A DNA stretch of 11,716 bases, from positions 1-11,716 of the forward strand of contig PXAW01000109.1 of assembly GCA_003567055.1 (NCBI GenBank), read 5' to 3'. The stretch is from Hyphomicrobiales bacterium. GTDB taxonomy: Bacteria > Pseudomonadota > Alphaproteobacteria > Rhizobiales > Beijerinckiaceae. Position numbers and translations under genes: made by a program. Below the pieces are notes generated by a model. That model saw only the letters and a list, made by a program, of their open reading frames with translations, searched no databases and had not been told where the DNA came from. This document shows, piece after piece, positions 5,159-11,716 of the stretch. The first letter of the stretch is position 1. Each line of letters opens with the position of its first letter.

Positions 5159-5859
5159 TGAGCGCGACGCATCTGCCCCTGATGATCTGGTTCTCGCCGG
5201 GCTTTCCCGTGGGCGCCTTCGCCTATTCGCATGCCCTCGAATGGGCCTGCGAGAGCGGTGAGATCGAAAATGCGCATGATCTGGCTGCGTGGCTGAACGA
5301 TCTTCTCGATCACGGATCGGGGCGCAACGACGCGCTGTTCCTGATCGCCGCCCATCGCGCCGCCGATGACCCGCCGCGGCTTGCAGAACTCGCAGCGCTG
5401 GCGCGTTCGCTCGCCGGTTCGCGCGAGCGCCGGCTCGAGACCTGCATGCAGGGCGATGCCTTCCTCACCGCGATCGCGAGCGCCTGGCCCTGCGCCCCGG
5501 TCGGCGCATGGCAGGCGCGGCGTGCGGAACTGGATGGCGAGGAAGCGACGCCCTACCCCGTCGCCGTCGCAATGGCAGGACGCGGCCATGCGCTGCCGGT
5601 GGACGCCCTGCTCGAAGCCTATCTTGCGGGCTTCATCGGCAATCTCGTCTCTGCCGCGATCCGCCTCGGCGCCATCGGCCAGACGGACGGACAGCGCATC
5701 ATCGCGGGCCTGCTCCCCGGCCTGCCGGCACGCGCCGCAGCGCTGATCAGCGCCCATGACGATGATGGCCTCGATGAGAGCCTCGGCGGCTGTGTCTTCG
5801 CCTCGGATCTGGGGGCGATCTGCCACGAAACCCAGTATACGCGGCTGTTTCGCTCCTGA
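5158..5859 (+). CDS. ureF: Urease accessory protein UreF
   Basis: UreF is an all-helical cytosolic protein that bridges UreD and the GTPase UreG in the urease activation complex and gates nickel insertion. The 233-residue product has the usual length. Family landmarks are the start LPLMIWFSPGFPVGAFAYSHALEWA (about 6-30), the central segment with GDAFLTAIASAWP and the helix YLAGFIGNLVSAAIRLGAIGQTDGQRII (about 159-186). The ATG overlaps the ureE stop, so the two are co-translated. No ureG follows: the next gene is on the opposite strand and its stop is only 13 bp away. Identification is firm; function depends on urease genes located elsewhere. Confidence 0.95.
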   Translation: MSATHLPLMIWFSPGFPVGAFAYSHALEWACESGEIENAHDLAAWLNDLLDHGSGRNDALFLIAAHRAADDPPRLAELAALARSLAGSRERRLETCMQGDAFLTAIASAWPCAPVGAWQARRAELDGEEATPYPVAVAMAGRGHALPVDALLEAYLAGFIGNLVSAAIRLGAIGQTDGQRIIAGLLPGLPARAAALISAHDDDGLDESLGGCVFASDLGAICHETQYTRLFRS

Positions 5860-5872
5860 TCTGCCGACGGTT

Positions 5873-6895
5873 TCAGCTGACGGGAACGGCAAAGACGGCG
5901 ATGCAATCCCCCGGCTTCACGAGCCCGGGCACGTGGCGCGCCATCACGATCCCGTCGCGACGCGCATGGCAGGGCAAGGGTGCGCGCCCGGGGCGCCCGA
6001 ACGGATAGATCCGCGCGACGACATCGCCACGCGCGACCCGGTCGCCGAGGGTCACCAGCGGTTCGATCAGCCCCTCTTCCTCGCTGACGAGAAAGCAGTC
6101 GCCGTCGGGCATGTCGAGCCAGATGGTTTCCGGCCAGGCCGCCTGTGTGGTTGCGCCTTCATCCCCGGCGAGAATCCCCGCATGTGCGAGAAAGCCGCGC
6201 AGGCCACGTTTCGCGATCGCGATGCTGTCCGGTGTCGCCGTGCCGGCGCCGCCGAGTTCGGTGGTGACGAAGGTCTTGCCCATCGCCTCGGCGGTGGTGT
6301 CAAACATGCCTACCGCATCCATCTCGATCATCTGCAGCGCATAGGGCGCGCCGAAGGCCGTGACGGCTTCCCGGCAGCGCGCTTCGAGTGCCTTGTCGGG
6401 GAGGATGTGGCAGGCGGCCAGCGGCAGGAAATCCAGCGTCCTGCCGCCGGAATGAAAGTCGAGCACGCAATCGGCGAGCGGCAGCAGATGGCGGGTGACG
6501 TAATCGGCGATCTTCTGCGTCGGCGTGCCGTCCGGGCGACCGGGAAAGAGCCGGTTGAGATTGCCCCCGTCGATCGGCGAGGTGCGCGTGCCGGCGCGGA
6601 AGGCGGGGGCATTCATGGCCGGGAGGATGATGATCCGCCCGGTAATCCGCGCGGGATCGAGCGTGGCCGCGAGATCGTGCAGGGCAATCGGCCCTTCATA
6701 CTCGTCCCCGTGATTGCCGGCGGTGACGAGCGCGGTCGGCCCGGCGCCGTTGCGGATCACGCCGATCGGGATCATCACCGCCCCCCAGGCCGAATCATCG
6801 CGGCTCCAGGGCAGGCGCAGGAAACCGTGTTGCGCACCATCGCGCTCGAAATCGAGGTCGCAGCTGATCGGGGAGGGGGGCAGGCTGTCGGTCAT
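5873..6895 (-). CDS. doeB: N-alpha-acetyl-L-2,4-diaminobutyrate deacetylase
   Basis: DoeB (EutE) removes the acetyl group from N-alpha-acetyl-L-2,4-diaminobutyrate, the product of ectoine ring opening, giving L-2,4-diaminobutyrate in the cytosol. The 340-residue protein belongs to the succinylglutamate desuccinylase/aspartoacylase zinc family. Zinc ligands are visible: His62 and Glu65 in NHGDEYEG and His148 in DFHSGG. GGNLNRLFPG (110-119) binds substrate in the family, and Glu213 in TTELGG is the expected catalytic glutamate. The C-terminal part (about 250-340) is the beta-barrel region common to this type. It starts ten bases after doeA with no clear ribosome site, so translational coupling is likely. 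Without the doeA/doeX neighbours it could only be called a desuccinylase-family protein; the context makes DoeB the best call. Confidence 0.9.
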   Translation of the reverse strand: MTDSLPPSPISCDLDFERDGAQHGFLRLPWSRDDSAWGAVMIPIGVIRNGAGPTALVTAGNHGDEYEGPIALHDLAATLDPARITGRIIILPAMNAPAFRAGTRTSPIDGGNLNRLFPGRPDGTPTQKIADYVTRHLLPLADCVLDFHSGGRTLDFLPLAACHILPDKALEARCREAVTAFGAPYALQMIEMDAVGMFDTTAEAMGKTFVTTELGGAGTATPDSIAIAKRGLRGFLAHAGILAGDEGATTQAAWPETIWLDMPDGDCFLVSEEEGLIEPLVTLGDRVARGDVVARIYPFGRPGRAPLPCHARRDGIVMARHVPGLVKPGDCIAVFAVPVS

Positions 6896-6905
6896 CGCGG
6901 CGGCT

Positions 6906-8087
6906 TTATTCCTTGATGAAGAGTTCGCGCGGGACGTTGGCGAGGCATTCCACCCCGGTTTCGGTGATCAGGATGCTCTCTGTGATCTCGAGCCCCATAT
7001 CGGCCAGCCAGAGCCCGCTCATGAAGTGGAAGGTCATGCCCGGTTCGAGCACGGTGCGGTCGCCCGAGCGCAGGCTCATGGTGCGCTCGCCCCAGTCAGG
7101 CGGGTAGCTCAGCCCGATGGAATAGCCGGTGCGGTTGTCCTTGATGATGCCGTAGCGCTCCAGCACGCTGAAGAAGCCGAAGGCGATATCCTCGCAGGTC
7201 ATGCCCGGGCGCGCATTCTCCAGCCCCGCCTCCATGCCTTCGAGCACCGCCTTCTCCGCATCCCGGAAGGCCTGGGGCGGCTTGCCGAGGAAGACCGTGC
7301 GCGAGAGCGGACAATGATAGCGGTTCACGCAACCCGCGATCTCGAAGAACGTGCCCTCCCCCGCACGCAGGGGCTGGTCGTTCCAGGTGAGATGCGGCGC
7401 GGCGGCATCGGGGCCCGACGGCAGCAGCGGCACGATGGCGGGATAATCGCCGCCGGTTTCCGAGACCCCGCGTATCCCGACATCGTAGATCTCGGCGACG
7501 AGATCGCATTTGCGGATGCCGGGTTCCGCCTTTTCCAGGATGCGCTGGTGCATCGCCTCGACGATGCGCGCGGCCTTGCGCATGAAGCCGATCTCGGCCT
7601 CGCTCTTGATCGCGCGGTTCCAGTTCACCAGTGCGGTGGCATCGAGGAAGAGGGCATTGGGCAGATGCGTGGTCAGCGCGGCATAGGCGGCGGCGGTGAA
7701 ATAGTAATTGTCGAGCTCGACCCCGATGCGCGCCTTGTCGAAGCCGCGCGATTCGATGATCGCGGCCAGAAGGTCCATCGGATGATGGTCGGTGGATTGC
7801 ACATAGTGATCGGGATAGGAGAGTATGTTGTCATCCTGCAGATAGGCCGTCCGGCGTGCCCCTGCAGCATCCTGCAGCCGCCCGTACCAGACAGGCTCAC
7901 CCTCATGCGATACGAGGACACATTGGTGAACGTAGAAGGACCAGCCGTCATACCCGGTCAGCCAGGCCATGTTGGAAGGATCGCTGACGATCAGCAGATC
8001 AAGTTCCTGCTCGGCCATGGACGCACGGGTCCTGGCCAGCCGCCCGGCATATTCCGCGCGGCTGAATTTCAGATGCGCATCGCTCAT
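6906..8087 (-). CDS. doeA: Ectoine hydrolase
   Basis: DoeA (EutD) opens the ectoine ring, giving N-alpha-acetyl-L-2,4-diaminobutyrate, the first step of ectoine use as carbon and nitrogen source. The 393-residue protein has a creatinase-type N-terminal domain (about 8-160, with SNMAWLTGYDGWSFYVHQ) and an M24 'pita-bread' C-terminal domain (about 165-393). Of the M24 metal ligands, His354 (TFHFMSG) and Glu376 (LITETG) fit, but the usual paired Asp residues are not seen: the first position reads FFEIAG (Glu249) and the second lies in CPLSRTVF. This departure from peptidases agrees with a ring-opening hydrolase. The start at 8087 has GGAG five bases upstream and gives the typical N terminus; an in-frame ATG at 8180 would overlap the doeX coding region. 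It is the first gene of a doeA-doeB operon divergent from doeX. Confidence 0.92.
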   Translation of the reverse strand: MSDAHLKFSRAEYAGRLARTRASMAEQELDLLIVSDPSNMAWLTGYDGWSFYVHQCVLVSHEGEPVWYGRLQDAAGARRTAYLQDDNILSYPDHYVQSTDHHPMDLLAAIIESRGFDKARIGVELDNYYFTAAAYAALTTHLPNALFLDATALVNWNRAIKSEAEIGFMRKAARIVEAMHQRILEKAEPGIRKCDLVAEIYDVGIRGVSETGGDYPAIVPLLPSGPDAAAPHLTWNDQPLRAGEGTFFEIAGCVNRYHCPLSRTVFLGKPPQAFRDAEKAVLEGMEAGLENARPGMTCEDIAFGFFSVLERYGIIKDNRTGYSIGLSYPPDWGERTMSLRSGDRTVLEPGMTFHFMSGLWLADMGLEITESILITETGVECLANVPRELFIKE

Positions 8088-8173
8088 GCTCGCTCCGATA
8101 CGCTTCGCGCCCGGCCAGGCCGGACGGATGCTGCGACTCGTGGATGGGGCCAGTGTGGCTTTGAGATGCAGCG
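8088..8173. promoter_or_regulatory. Divergent control region doeA / doeX
   Basis: These 86 bp separate the divergent start codons and must hold the promoters of both units. I see no hexamer pair close to the sigma70 consensus in either direction, as is common for activator-dependent promoters. It contains one clear palindrome (8111-8123). Binding by the adjacent Lrp-type regulator is expected from the arrangement but is inference. Confidence 0.6.
8111..8123. promoter_or_regulatory. Palindrome, candidate DoeX operator
   Basis: CCGGCC-A-GGCCGG is a perfect 6-1-6 palindrome between the divergent starts, 24 bp from the doeA start codon. In GC-rich DNA such a palindrome may occur by chance, and Lrp-type sites are often more degenerate and AT-containing. 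Confidence 0.35.
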
Positions 8174-8659
8174 ATGACAAGCATCAAGCTCGACACCTAC
8201 GATCTGCGTATTCTTGCCACCGTGGCACGCCGGGGGCGGATTACCAAACGGGCGCTCGCCGAAGCCGTCGGATTGTCACCGACGCCCTGCTGGACGCGCC
8301 TCGCGCGGCTGGAGAAGGCCGGTCTGATCACCGGCTACCATGCCCGCATCGCCCCGGATGCCTTCGGCCCGCTGACCACGGTGATGCTGGAGGTTACCCT
8401 GCGCAGCCATTCGCTGGCCGATTCGGACCGCTTCGAATCGGTGGTCTGCGCCCATCCGAGGGTCGCCGCCTGCTGGTCGCTCGGCGGCGGAATCGATTAT
8501 CTGGTGCGCATCGTGGTGCGCGATATCGGCGAATATCAAAACATCATCGACGGCTGGCTCGCCCGGGATATCGGGATCGACCGCTATTTCACCTATGTCG
8601 TCACCAAGGTGGTCAAGGAGGACGAAGCCTTCGTGCCGCCGCCGGGGGTGACCTTCTGA
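8174..8659 (+). CDS. doeX: Lrp/AsnC-family regulator of ectoine catabolism
   Basis: DoeX-type proteins are feast/famine regulators that control the adjacent ectoine-degradation genes. The 161-residue product has an N-terminal winged helix-turn-helix (about 5-60: LDTYDLRILATVARRGRIT, then ALAEAVGLSPTPCWTRLARLEKAGLITGY) and a C-terminal ligand-binding RAM domain (about 65-150) with GGGIDYLVRIVVRDIGEYQNII. The length is typical. A weak ribosome site (GAG, 8163-8165) precedes the ATG. The gene faces away from doeA across 86 bp, the usual arrangement of a regulator with its target. The effector is probably an intermediate such as N-acetyl-diaminobutyrate or diaminobutyrate, as known for other ectoine regulators; this is inference. 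The family call is firm; the DoeX label rests on context. Confidence 0.88.
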   Translation: MTSIKLDTYDLRILATVARRGRITKRALAEAVGLSPTPCWTRLARLEKAGLITGYHARIAPDAFGPLTTVMLEVTLRSHSLADSDRFESVVCAHPRVAACWSLGGGIDYLVRIVVRDIGEYQNIIDGWLARDIGIDRYFTYVVTKVVKEDEAFVPPPGVTF

Positions 8660-8671
8660 ATCCGCCCCGGC
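8641..8671. terminator. Hairpin at the doeX / GGDEF gene junction
   Basis: GCCGGGG (8641-8647) and CCCCGGC (8665-8671) form a perfect 7-bp stem with a 17-base loop that includes the doeX stop codon. It sits at the meeting point of two convergent genes and could act in both directions. No T run is seen on either strand, so confidence is modest. Confidence 0.35.
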
Positions 8672-8673
8672 AA

Positions 8674-9855
8674 TCACCTTGCCGATGCAGCCGCCTGGAT
8701 TCGTGCCGACGAGACCGATGTCGGGCGCGCCGGCGGCGTCTCGCGCGGATCGAAGCGGTGGAAGGTGGCGCGGCTGCGCTTGGCCTGGTAGAGCGCGAAA
8801 TCGGCATTGCGCAACAGAGCGGTCGCATCGATGCGCGCACCCTGCCCGCTCGCGATCCCGATCGAGGCGCCGATCGCCACCGTGCCTTCCTCCAGATCGA
8901 AGGGCGTATTGAGGCGGCGGCAGATGCGTTCGGCCAGCGCGTCGATTGCGACTTCGTCGCAATGTGGTGCGGCCACGATCACGAATTCGTCGCCGCCAAG
9001 CCGTGCCACGAACCCGTCCGTTACCGTCTCCTGCGCGAGCGCTTCGGCGGCGCGGCACAGCAGCCGGTCGCCGGCCTCGTGGCCGAACGTGTCATTGACG
9101 GGTTTGAACTTGTCGAGATCGAGATAGAGCACCGTCACCTGTTGCGGCTGGCGCAGGCAATGCTCCAGATGTTCGTAGAGATGGCGCCGGTTCGGCAGTT
9201 TGGTGAGCACGTCGAAGAATGCGGCCTGTCTGAGACGGTGCCGGGCGATCAGACGATCCAGAATCGTGGTGTGCAGATGCGCGATCAGTTGGAAACCGCC
9301 GATGAGATAGATAATGTAGATAGCACCGAGCACCTCGTAATAGAAATCTCCATGTGTAAAACACATGATTCCGATCGGAAAATGTGACAACACGAACTGT
9401 ACCCGCGCCACCTTGGGGCGTACTGCGACGCGCACTATCATGCCGAGTTCATAAGACAGAGTCATCGTAACGACGATCATCTGGGAGAATACGTCGTCGA
9501 AATAGAATGTCCGGGCACCGATCGCACCGATACATAACGAAAAGGTCCAGCCGCCGATGGCGTAATGCCGCTCCCGCCGCGCGGTAGCATTCCTGTCATG
9601 GTCGCCTTTGCGGCGCAGGTAGTACCAGCTGAGCAGGATGCGTCCTGCGGCGACGCTCACGCCGATGACCGTGATGGCGGTTAGCACCATATCGTCGTTG
9701 CGCACCGCCGTGATCGCGCCCGTCACGGCGAAGGCGATCAGGATGATCACGAGGGAGGGCCAGGAGGTGTACATGAGATCGACGAGTTCGGAGTAAAGCT
9801 CGTCCGGCAGATTGTCCGCCTCCGCGATTTTCCCGTTGCCCCGGCGTTTCTGCAT
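8674..9855 (-). CDS. Membrane-bound GGDEF diguanylate cyclase
   Basis: The 393-residue product has a C-terminal GGDEF domain (about 205-368), which makes the second messenger c-di-GMP from two GTP. LYLDLDKFKPVNDTFGHEAGD (244-263) carries the metal- and base-binding residues, and the signature GGDEF is intact at 287-291, so activity is expected. The inhibitory RxxD site normally five residues before the signature is absent (VTDG there). The N-terminal 195 residues hold about six hydrophobic helices (near 33-50, 56-80, 98-118, 122-145, 152-167, 170-194), a membrane sensor I cannot assign to a named family. The tail after 370 is Ala/Ser/Pro-rich. There is no EAL domain. The gene runs convergent to doeX with a 14-bp gap and has an AT-rich upstream region. 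The signal it senses is unknown. Confidence 0.92.
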   Translation of the reverse strand: MQKRRGNGKIAEADNLPDELYSELVDLMYTSWPSLVIILIAFAVTGAITAVRNDDMVLTAITVIGVSVAAGRILLSWYYLRRKGDHDRNATARRERHYAIGGWTFSLCIGAIGARTFYFDDVFSQMIVVTMTLSYELGMIVRVAVRPKVARVQFVLSHFPIGIMCFTHGDFYYEVLGAIYIIYLIGGFQLIAHLHTTILDRLIARHRLRQAAFFDVLTKLPNRRHLYEHLEHCLRQPQQVTVLYLDLDKFKPVNDTFGHEAGDRLLCRAAEALAQETVTDGFVARLGGDEFVIVAAPHCDEVAIDALAERICRRLNTPFDLEEGTVAIGASIGIASGQGARIDATALLRNADFALYQAKRSRATFHRFDPRETPPARPTSVSSARIQAAASAR

Positions 9856-10021
9856 GACGGTCTCTCGGCAATGCCCTGATGGTGATTTACAATCTTAAAT
9901 AGCATATACTTGCCAAAGCATTGACTGCCATGATCCTGCATGCATTTTCCAGGCATCCGCTTCCCGCGCTTCAGCGGGCGCGCAGACAGGGTTCTGCGTG
10001 CCGTTTCGGAAAATAACCGCC
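9856..10021. promoter_or_regulatory. AT-richer divergent spacer, GGDEF gene / phosphoesterase gene
   Basis: This 166-bp spacer lies between two divergent genes, and its 9880-9950 part is clearly richer in A and T than the surrounding DNA, as expected for promoters. TTGGCA on the minus strand (9911-9916) and TTGACT on the plus strand (9921-9926) resemble -35 boxes, but neither has a good -10 at normal spacing. A small stem CCCGC/GCGGG (9963-9967/9974-9978) lies on the phosphoesterase side. Confidence 0.45.
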
Positions 10022-10840
10022 ATGCGCCTCCTCGCCATCAGTGACCTGCATCTCGCGCATGCGACCAACCGCGAAGCGCTGGACGCGCTGCCGGCGTATC
10101 CGCGCGACTGGCTGATCGTCGCCGGAGACGTTGCCGAGAAGCCGGAAACCGTGGCCGTCGCCTTCGCGGCACTGGCTGCGCGGTTTGCCCGCGTGATCTG
10201 GGTGCCCGGCAATCACGAGCTCTGGACGAGCGCGCCGGAAGGCGGGCGCCCGGCGCTGGCGGGTGACGCGAAATATCGCGCTCTGGTTGAAATCGCCCGC
10301 GGCGCCGGCATCGACACGCCGGAAGACCCCTGGCCGGTCTGGGAGGGGGCGGGCGGCCCGTGCCTGATCGCGCCCTTGTTTCTGCTCTATGATTACAGCT
10401 TCCGCCCGCCCGATCTTGCCCGAGAGGACGTCGTCGCCTGGGCACGCGAGGGCCGCGCCGTCTGTGCCGACGAGATCCGGCTCGATCCCGCGCCCTACGC
10501 TTCGCGCGAAGACTGGTGCGCCGCGCGCGTCGCCGTCAGTGCCGGGCGGCTCGAAGCACGCCCGCACGGGTTGCCGACGATTCTGGTCAATCACTATCCG
10601 CTGCGCGCCGATCTCATCCACATTCCCCGGATTCCGCGCTTCACGCCCTGGTGCGGCACGCGCGCGACGCATGACTGGCACCGCCGCTTCGATGCGCGCG
10701 TCGCGATCAGCGGCCATCTGCATGTGCGCCGCAGCGATATCCGCGACGGCACGCGTTTCGAGGAAGTCTCGCTCGGCTATCCGAAGCAATGGCAGCCCCG
10801 ACGCGGCATCGCGCCGTATCTGCGCCAGATTCTTCCGTGA
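10022..10840 (+). CDS. Calcineurin-like metallophosphoesterase
   Basis: The 272-residue cytosolic product has the full set of metal-site blocks of the calcineurin-like superfamily: ISDLHL with Asp8 and His10, VAGDVAE with Asp36, PGNHELW with Asn64-His65, LVNHYPL with His191 and SGHLHV with His232/His234. An active di-metal phosphoesterase is expected; the substrate (nucleotide, phosphodiester or protein) cannot be read from the sequence. It has no signal peptide or membrane segment. The ATG at 10022 starts exactly at the first beta strand (MRLLAISD) and is preferred over an in-frame GTG at 9998; neither has a strong ribosome site. It stands as a single gene, divergent from the GGDEF gene and convergent with rdgB. 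Confidence 0.9.
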   Translation: MRLLAISDLHLAHATNREALDALPAYPRDWLIVAGDVAEKPETVAVAFAALAARFARVIWVPGNHELWTSAPEGGRPALAGDAKYRALVEIARGAGIDTPEDPWPVWEGAGGPCLIAPLFLLYDYSFRPPDLAREDVVAWAREGRAVCADEIRLDPAPYASREDWCAARVAVSAGRLEARPHGLPTILVNHYPLRADLIHIPRIPRFTPWCGTRATHDWHRRFDARVAISGHLHVRRSDIRDGTRFEEVSLGYPKQWQPRRGIAPYLRQILP

Positions 10841-10868
10841 GATATTCTGCGGTGATGCCCGGTCGCGC

Positions 10869-11510
10869 TCAGCGCGGCTCGAGGCAGGCGCGGGCGAGGG
10901 CGACGAAGGCGCGGGCGCGGTGGGAAAGCGCGTTGTCGGGCGCGGCCAGCCAGTCGATCCCGTGTTTTTCCTGCGCGCTCATCTCGCCGAAGGAAAGCTG
11001 CGCACCGTCCGGCACGAAGATCGGATCATAGCCGAAGCCCTTCTCGCCGCGCGGCGGCCAGACCACCTCGCCATGCACCCGGCCCTCGAATATCTCCTCG
11101 TGCCCGTCGGGCCAGGCGACGACGAGGGCGGAGACGAAATAGGCGCGGCGCTGTTCGGGCATGGTCGCGCCACGCTTTTGCAATTCGCGCTCGACCTTCT
11201 CCATGGCCGGGGCGAAGTCCTTGTCGACCGCCCAATCGGCGGAGAACAGCCCCGGCGCGCAATCGAGCGCGGCGACGCACAGGCCGGAATCGTCGGACAG
11301 CGCGGGCAGACCCGTCGCCTGGGCTGCGGCATGCGCCTTGATGGCGGCATTTTCCGAAAACATGTGCCCGGTCTCATCCGGCACCGGCAGGCCGCGCTCC
11401 CCCGCCGATGTTGCCTCGATCCCGAAAGGCGCGAGCAATTCGCGCATCTCGCGCAGCTTGCCGGCATTGTGGGTGGCGATGATGATGGTTCCGGAGAGCT
11501 TGCGAGCCAT
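10869..11510 (-). CDS. rdgB: RdgB/HAM1 non-canonical purine NTP pyrophosphatase
   Basis: RdgB hydrolyses ITP, dITP and XTP to monophosphates and pyrophosphate, clearing deaminated purines from the nucleotide pool. The 213-residue product carries the family motifs in order: ATHNAGKLREM (12-22), FSENAAIKA (51-59), LSDDSGLCVAAL (71-82) with the catalytic Asp, GFGYDPIFVPDG (158-169) and SHRARA (196-201). The segment EKHGIDWLAAPDNALSHRARA is slightly longer between EK and SHR than in the E. coli enzyme. The start has GAGGGA six bases upstream (11517-11522, minus strand). It lies 47 bp after the obg-like stop on the same strand, so the two may be co-transcribed. It converges on the phosphoesterase gene with a 28-bp gap. 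Confidence 0.95.
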   Translation of the reverse strand: MARKLSGTIIIATHNAGKLREMRELLAPFGIEATSAGERGLPVPDETGHMFSENAAIKAHAAAQATGLPALSDDSGLCVAALDCAPGLFSADWAVDKDFAPAMEKVERELQKRGATMPEQRRAYFVSALVVAWPDGHEEIFEGRVHGEVVWPPRGEKGFGYDPIFVPDGAQLSFGEMSAQEKHGIDWLAAPDNALSHRARAFVALARACLEPR

Positions 11511-11557
11511 GGAATTTCCCTCGGGATGTCAGCGTGATCGAAGCGCGGGCGCCGCCA

Positions 11558-11716
11558 TCAGACCGGCGACCAGGTCGCCGGCTTTTCCGAGCGGATCGCG
11601 TCGCCCCGGGTTTCCTCGATGGTACCGGACAAGGCCCGCAAGGCCTCCGTGACACCGGTCCCGGTCGCCGAGGAGAGCAACAGCGGGGTCTTGCCGCAGG
11701 CGCGGCGCAGACGGTC
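11558..11716 (-). CDS. obgE: Probable GTPase Obg, C-terminal end (5' part outside window)
   Basis: The minus-strand frame runs in from the right edge and gives 52 residues before TGA. It reads LRRACGKTPLLLSSATGTGV, then TEALRALSGTIEETRG, and ends ATWSPV. The piece LLLSSATGTGVTEALRAL matches the G5 (SA) loop and last helix of an Obg-type GTPase domain, followed by a short variable tail with a Trp-x-Pro end as remembered from alphaproteobacterial Obg. Obg is an essential ribosome-assembly and stress GTPase of about 340 residues. Only the last 15 percent is visible, so another GTPase family remains possible. Confidence 0.65.
   Translation of the reverse strand, partial: DRLRRACGKTPLLLSSATGTGVTEALRALSGTIEETRGDAIRSEKPATWSPV

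Noticed and set aside
5756..6916. Plus-strand open frame of 386 codons
   Set aside because: It mirrors doeB on the other strand; doeB has zinc ligands and family motifs, this frame has none.
6714..8177. Long plus-strand open frame of 487 codons
   Set aside because: It is antisense to doeA, has no recognisable domain and arises from high GC content with few stops.
8088..8180. Longer DoeA start at 8180
   Set aside because: It would overlap the doeX coding start, and the residues added are not DoeA-like; ATG 8087 has GGAG at good spacing.
7969..9387. Plus-strand open frame of 472 codons
   Set aside because: It crosses doeA, doeX and the GGDEF gene in a shadow frame with no family features.
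10864..10876. Palindrome CGCGCT-C-AGCGCG at the rdgB end as a terminator
   Set aside because: The one-base loop and lack of a T run make it a poor terminator, and it lies partly inside the rdgB coding region.

Overview
The window is about 11.7 kb of GC-rich chromosome from an alphaproteobacterium, most likely of the order Hyphomicrobiales (Rhizobiales). The protein families, the gene pairs (etfBA-hbd, ureEF, doeAB/doeX) and the clustered GANTC (CcrM-type) sites all point that way; I cannot name the genus. No tRNA, rRNA, insertion sequence, prophage or CRISPR array is visible. Fifteen protein-coding genes are supported, two of them cut by the window edges.

Layout. (1) Bases 2-3328, plus strand: the 3' end of a PduO-type cobalamin adenosyltransferase gene, a 332-bp spacer with a 13-bp tandem repeat rich in GANTC sites, then etfB, etfA and a 3-hydroxybutyryl-CoA dehydrogenase gene (hbd). 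This is an acyl-CoA oxidation and electron-transfer block. (2) Bases 3329-4420: a palindrome-bearing spacer, a small disordered-protein gene, then an HNH-endonuclease-fold gene with its own promoter, a leader hairpin and a strong ribosome binding site. (3) Bases 4589-5859: ureE and ureF, nickel-delivery accessory genes for urease, without ureABC, ureD or ureG beside them. (4) Bases 5873-8659: an ectoine-catabolism module, doeA-doeB on the minus strand, divergent from an Lrp/AsnC-type regulator gene (doeX). (5) Bases 8674-9855, minus: a six-helix membrane protein with a GGDEF domain. (6) Bases 10022-10840, plus: a metallophosphoesterase. (7) Minus strand at the right edge: rdgB (house-cleaning NTP pyrophosphatase), preceded by the C-terminal end of what looks like the Obg GTPase.

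How the genes work together. EtfB and EtfA form the FAD/AMP electron-transfer flavoprotein that takes electrons from acyl-CoA dehydrogenases. Hbd handles the hydroxyacyl-CoA step of the same chemistry. The adenosyltransferase makes the B12 coenzyme needed by acyl-CoA mutases, so region 1 has a coherent short-chain acyl-CoA theme. DoeA opens the ectoine ring and DoeB removes the acetyl group to give 2,4-diaminobutyrate. The remaining doe steps and any ectoine transporter must lie elsewhere. UreE and UreF also need partners outside the window.

I see no strong case for a completely new multi-gene system. The points most worth a second look are the GANTC repeat array before etfB, the architecture of the HNH gene leader, the split urease accessory pair, the reduced ectoine module, the small protein at 3443 and the unusual obg-rdgB adjacency.
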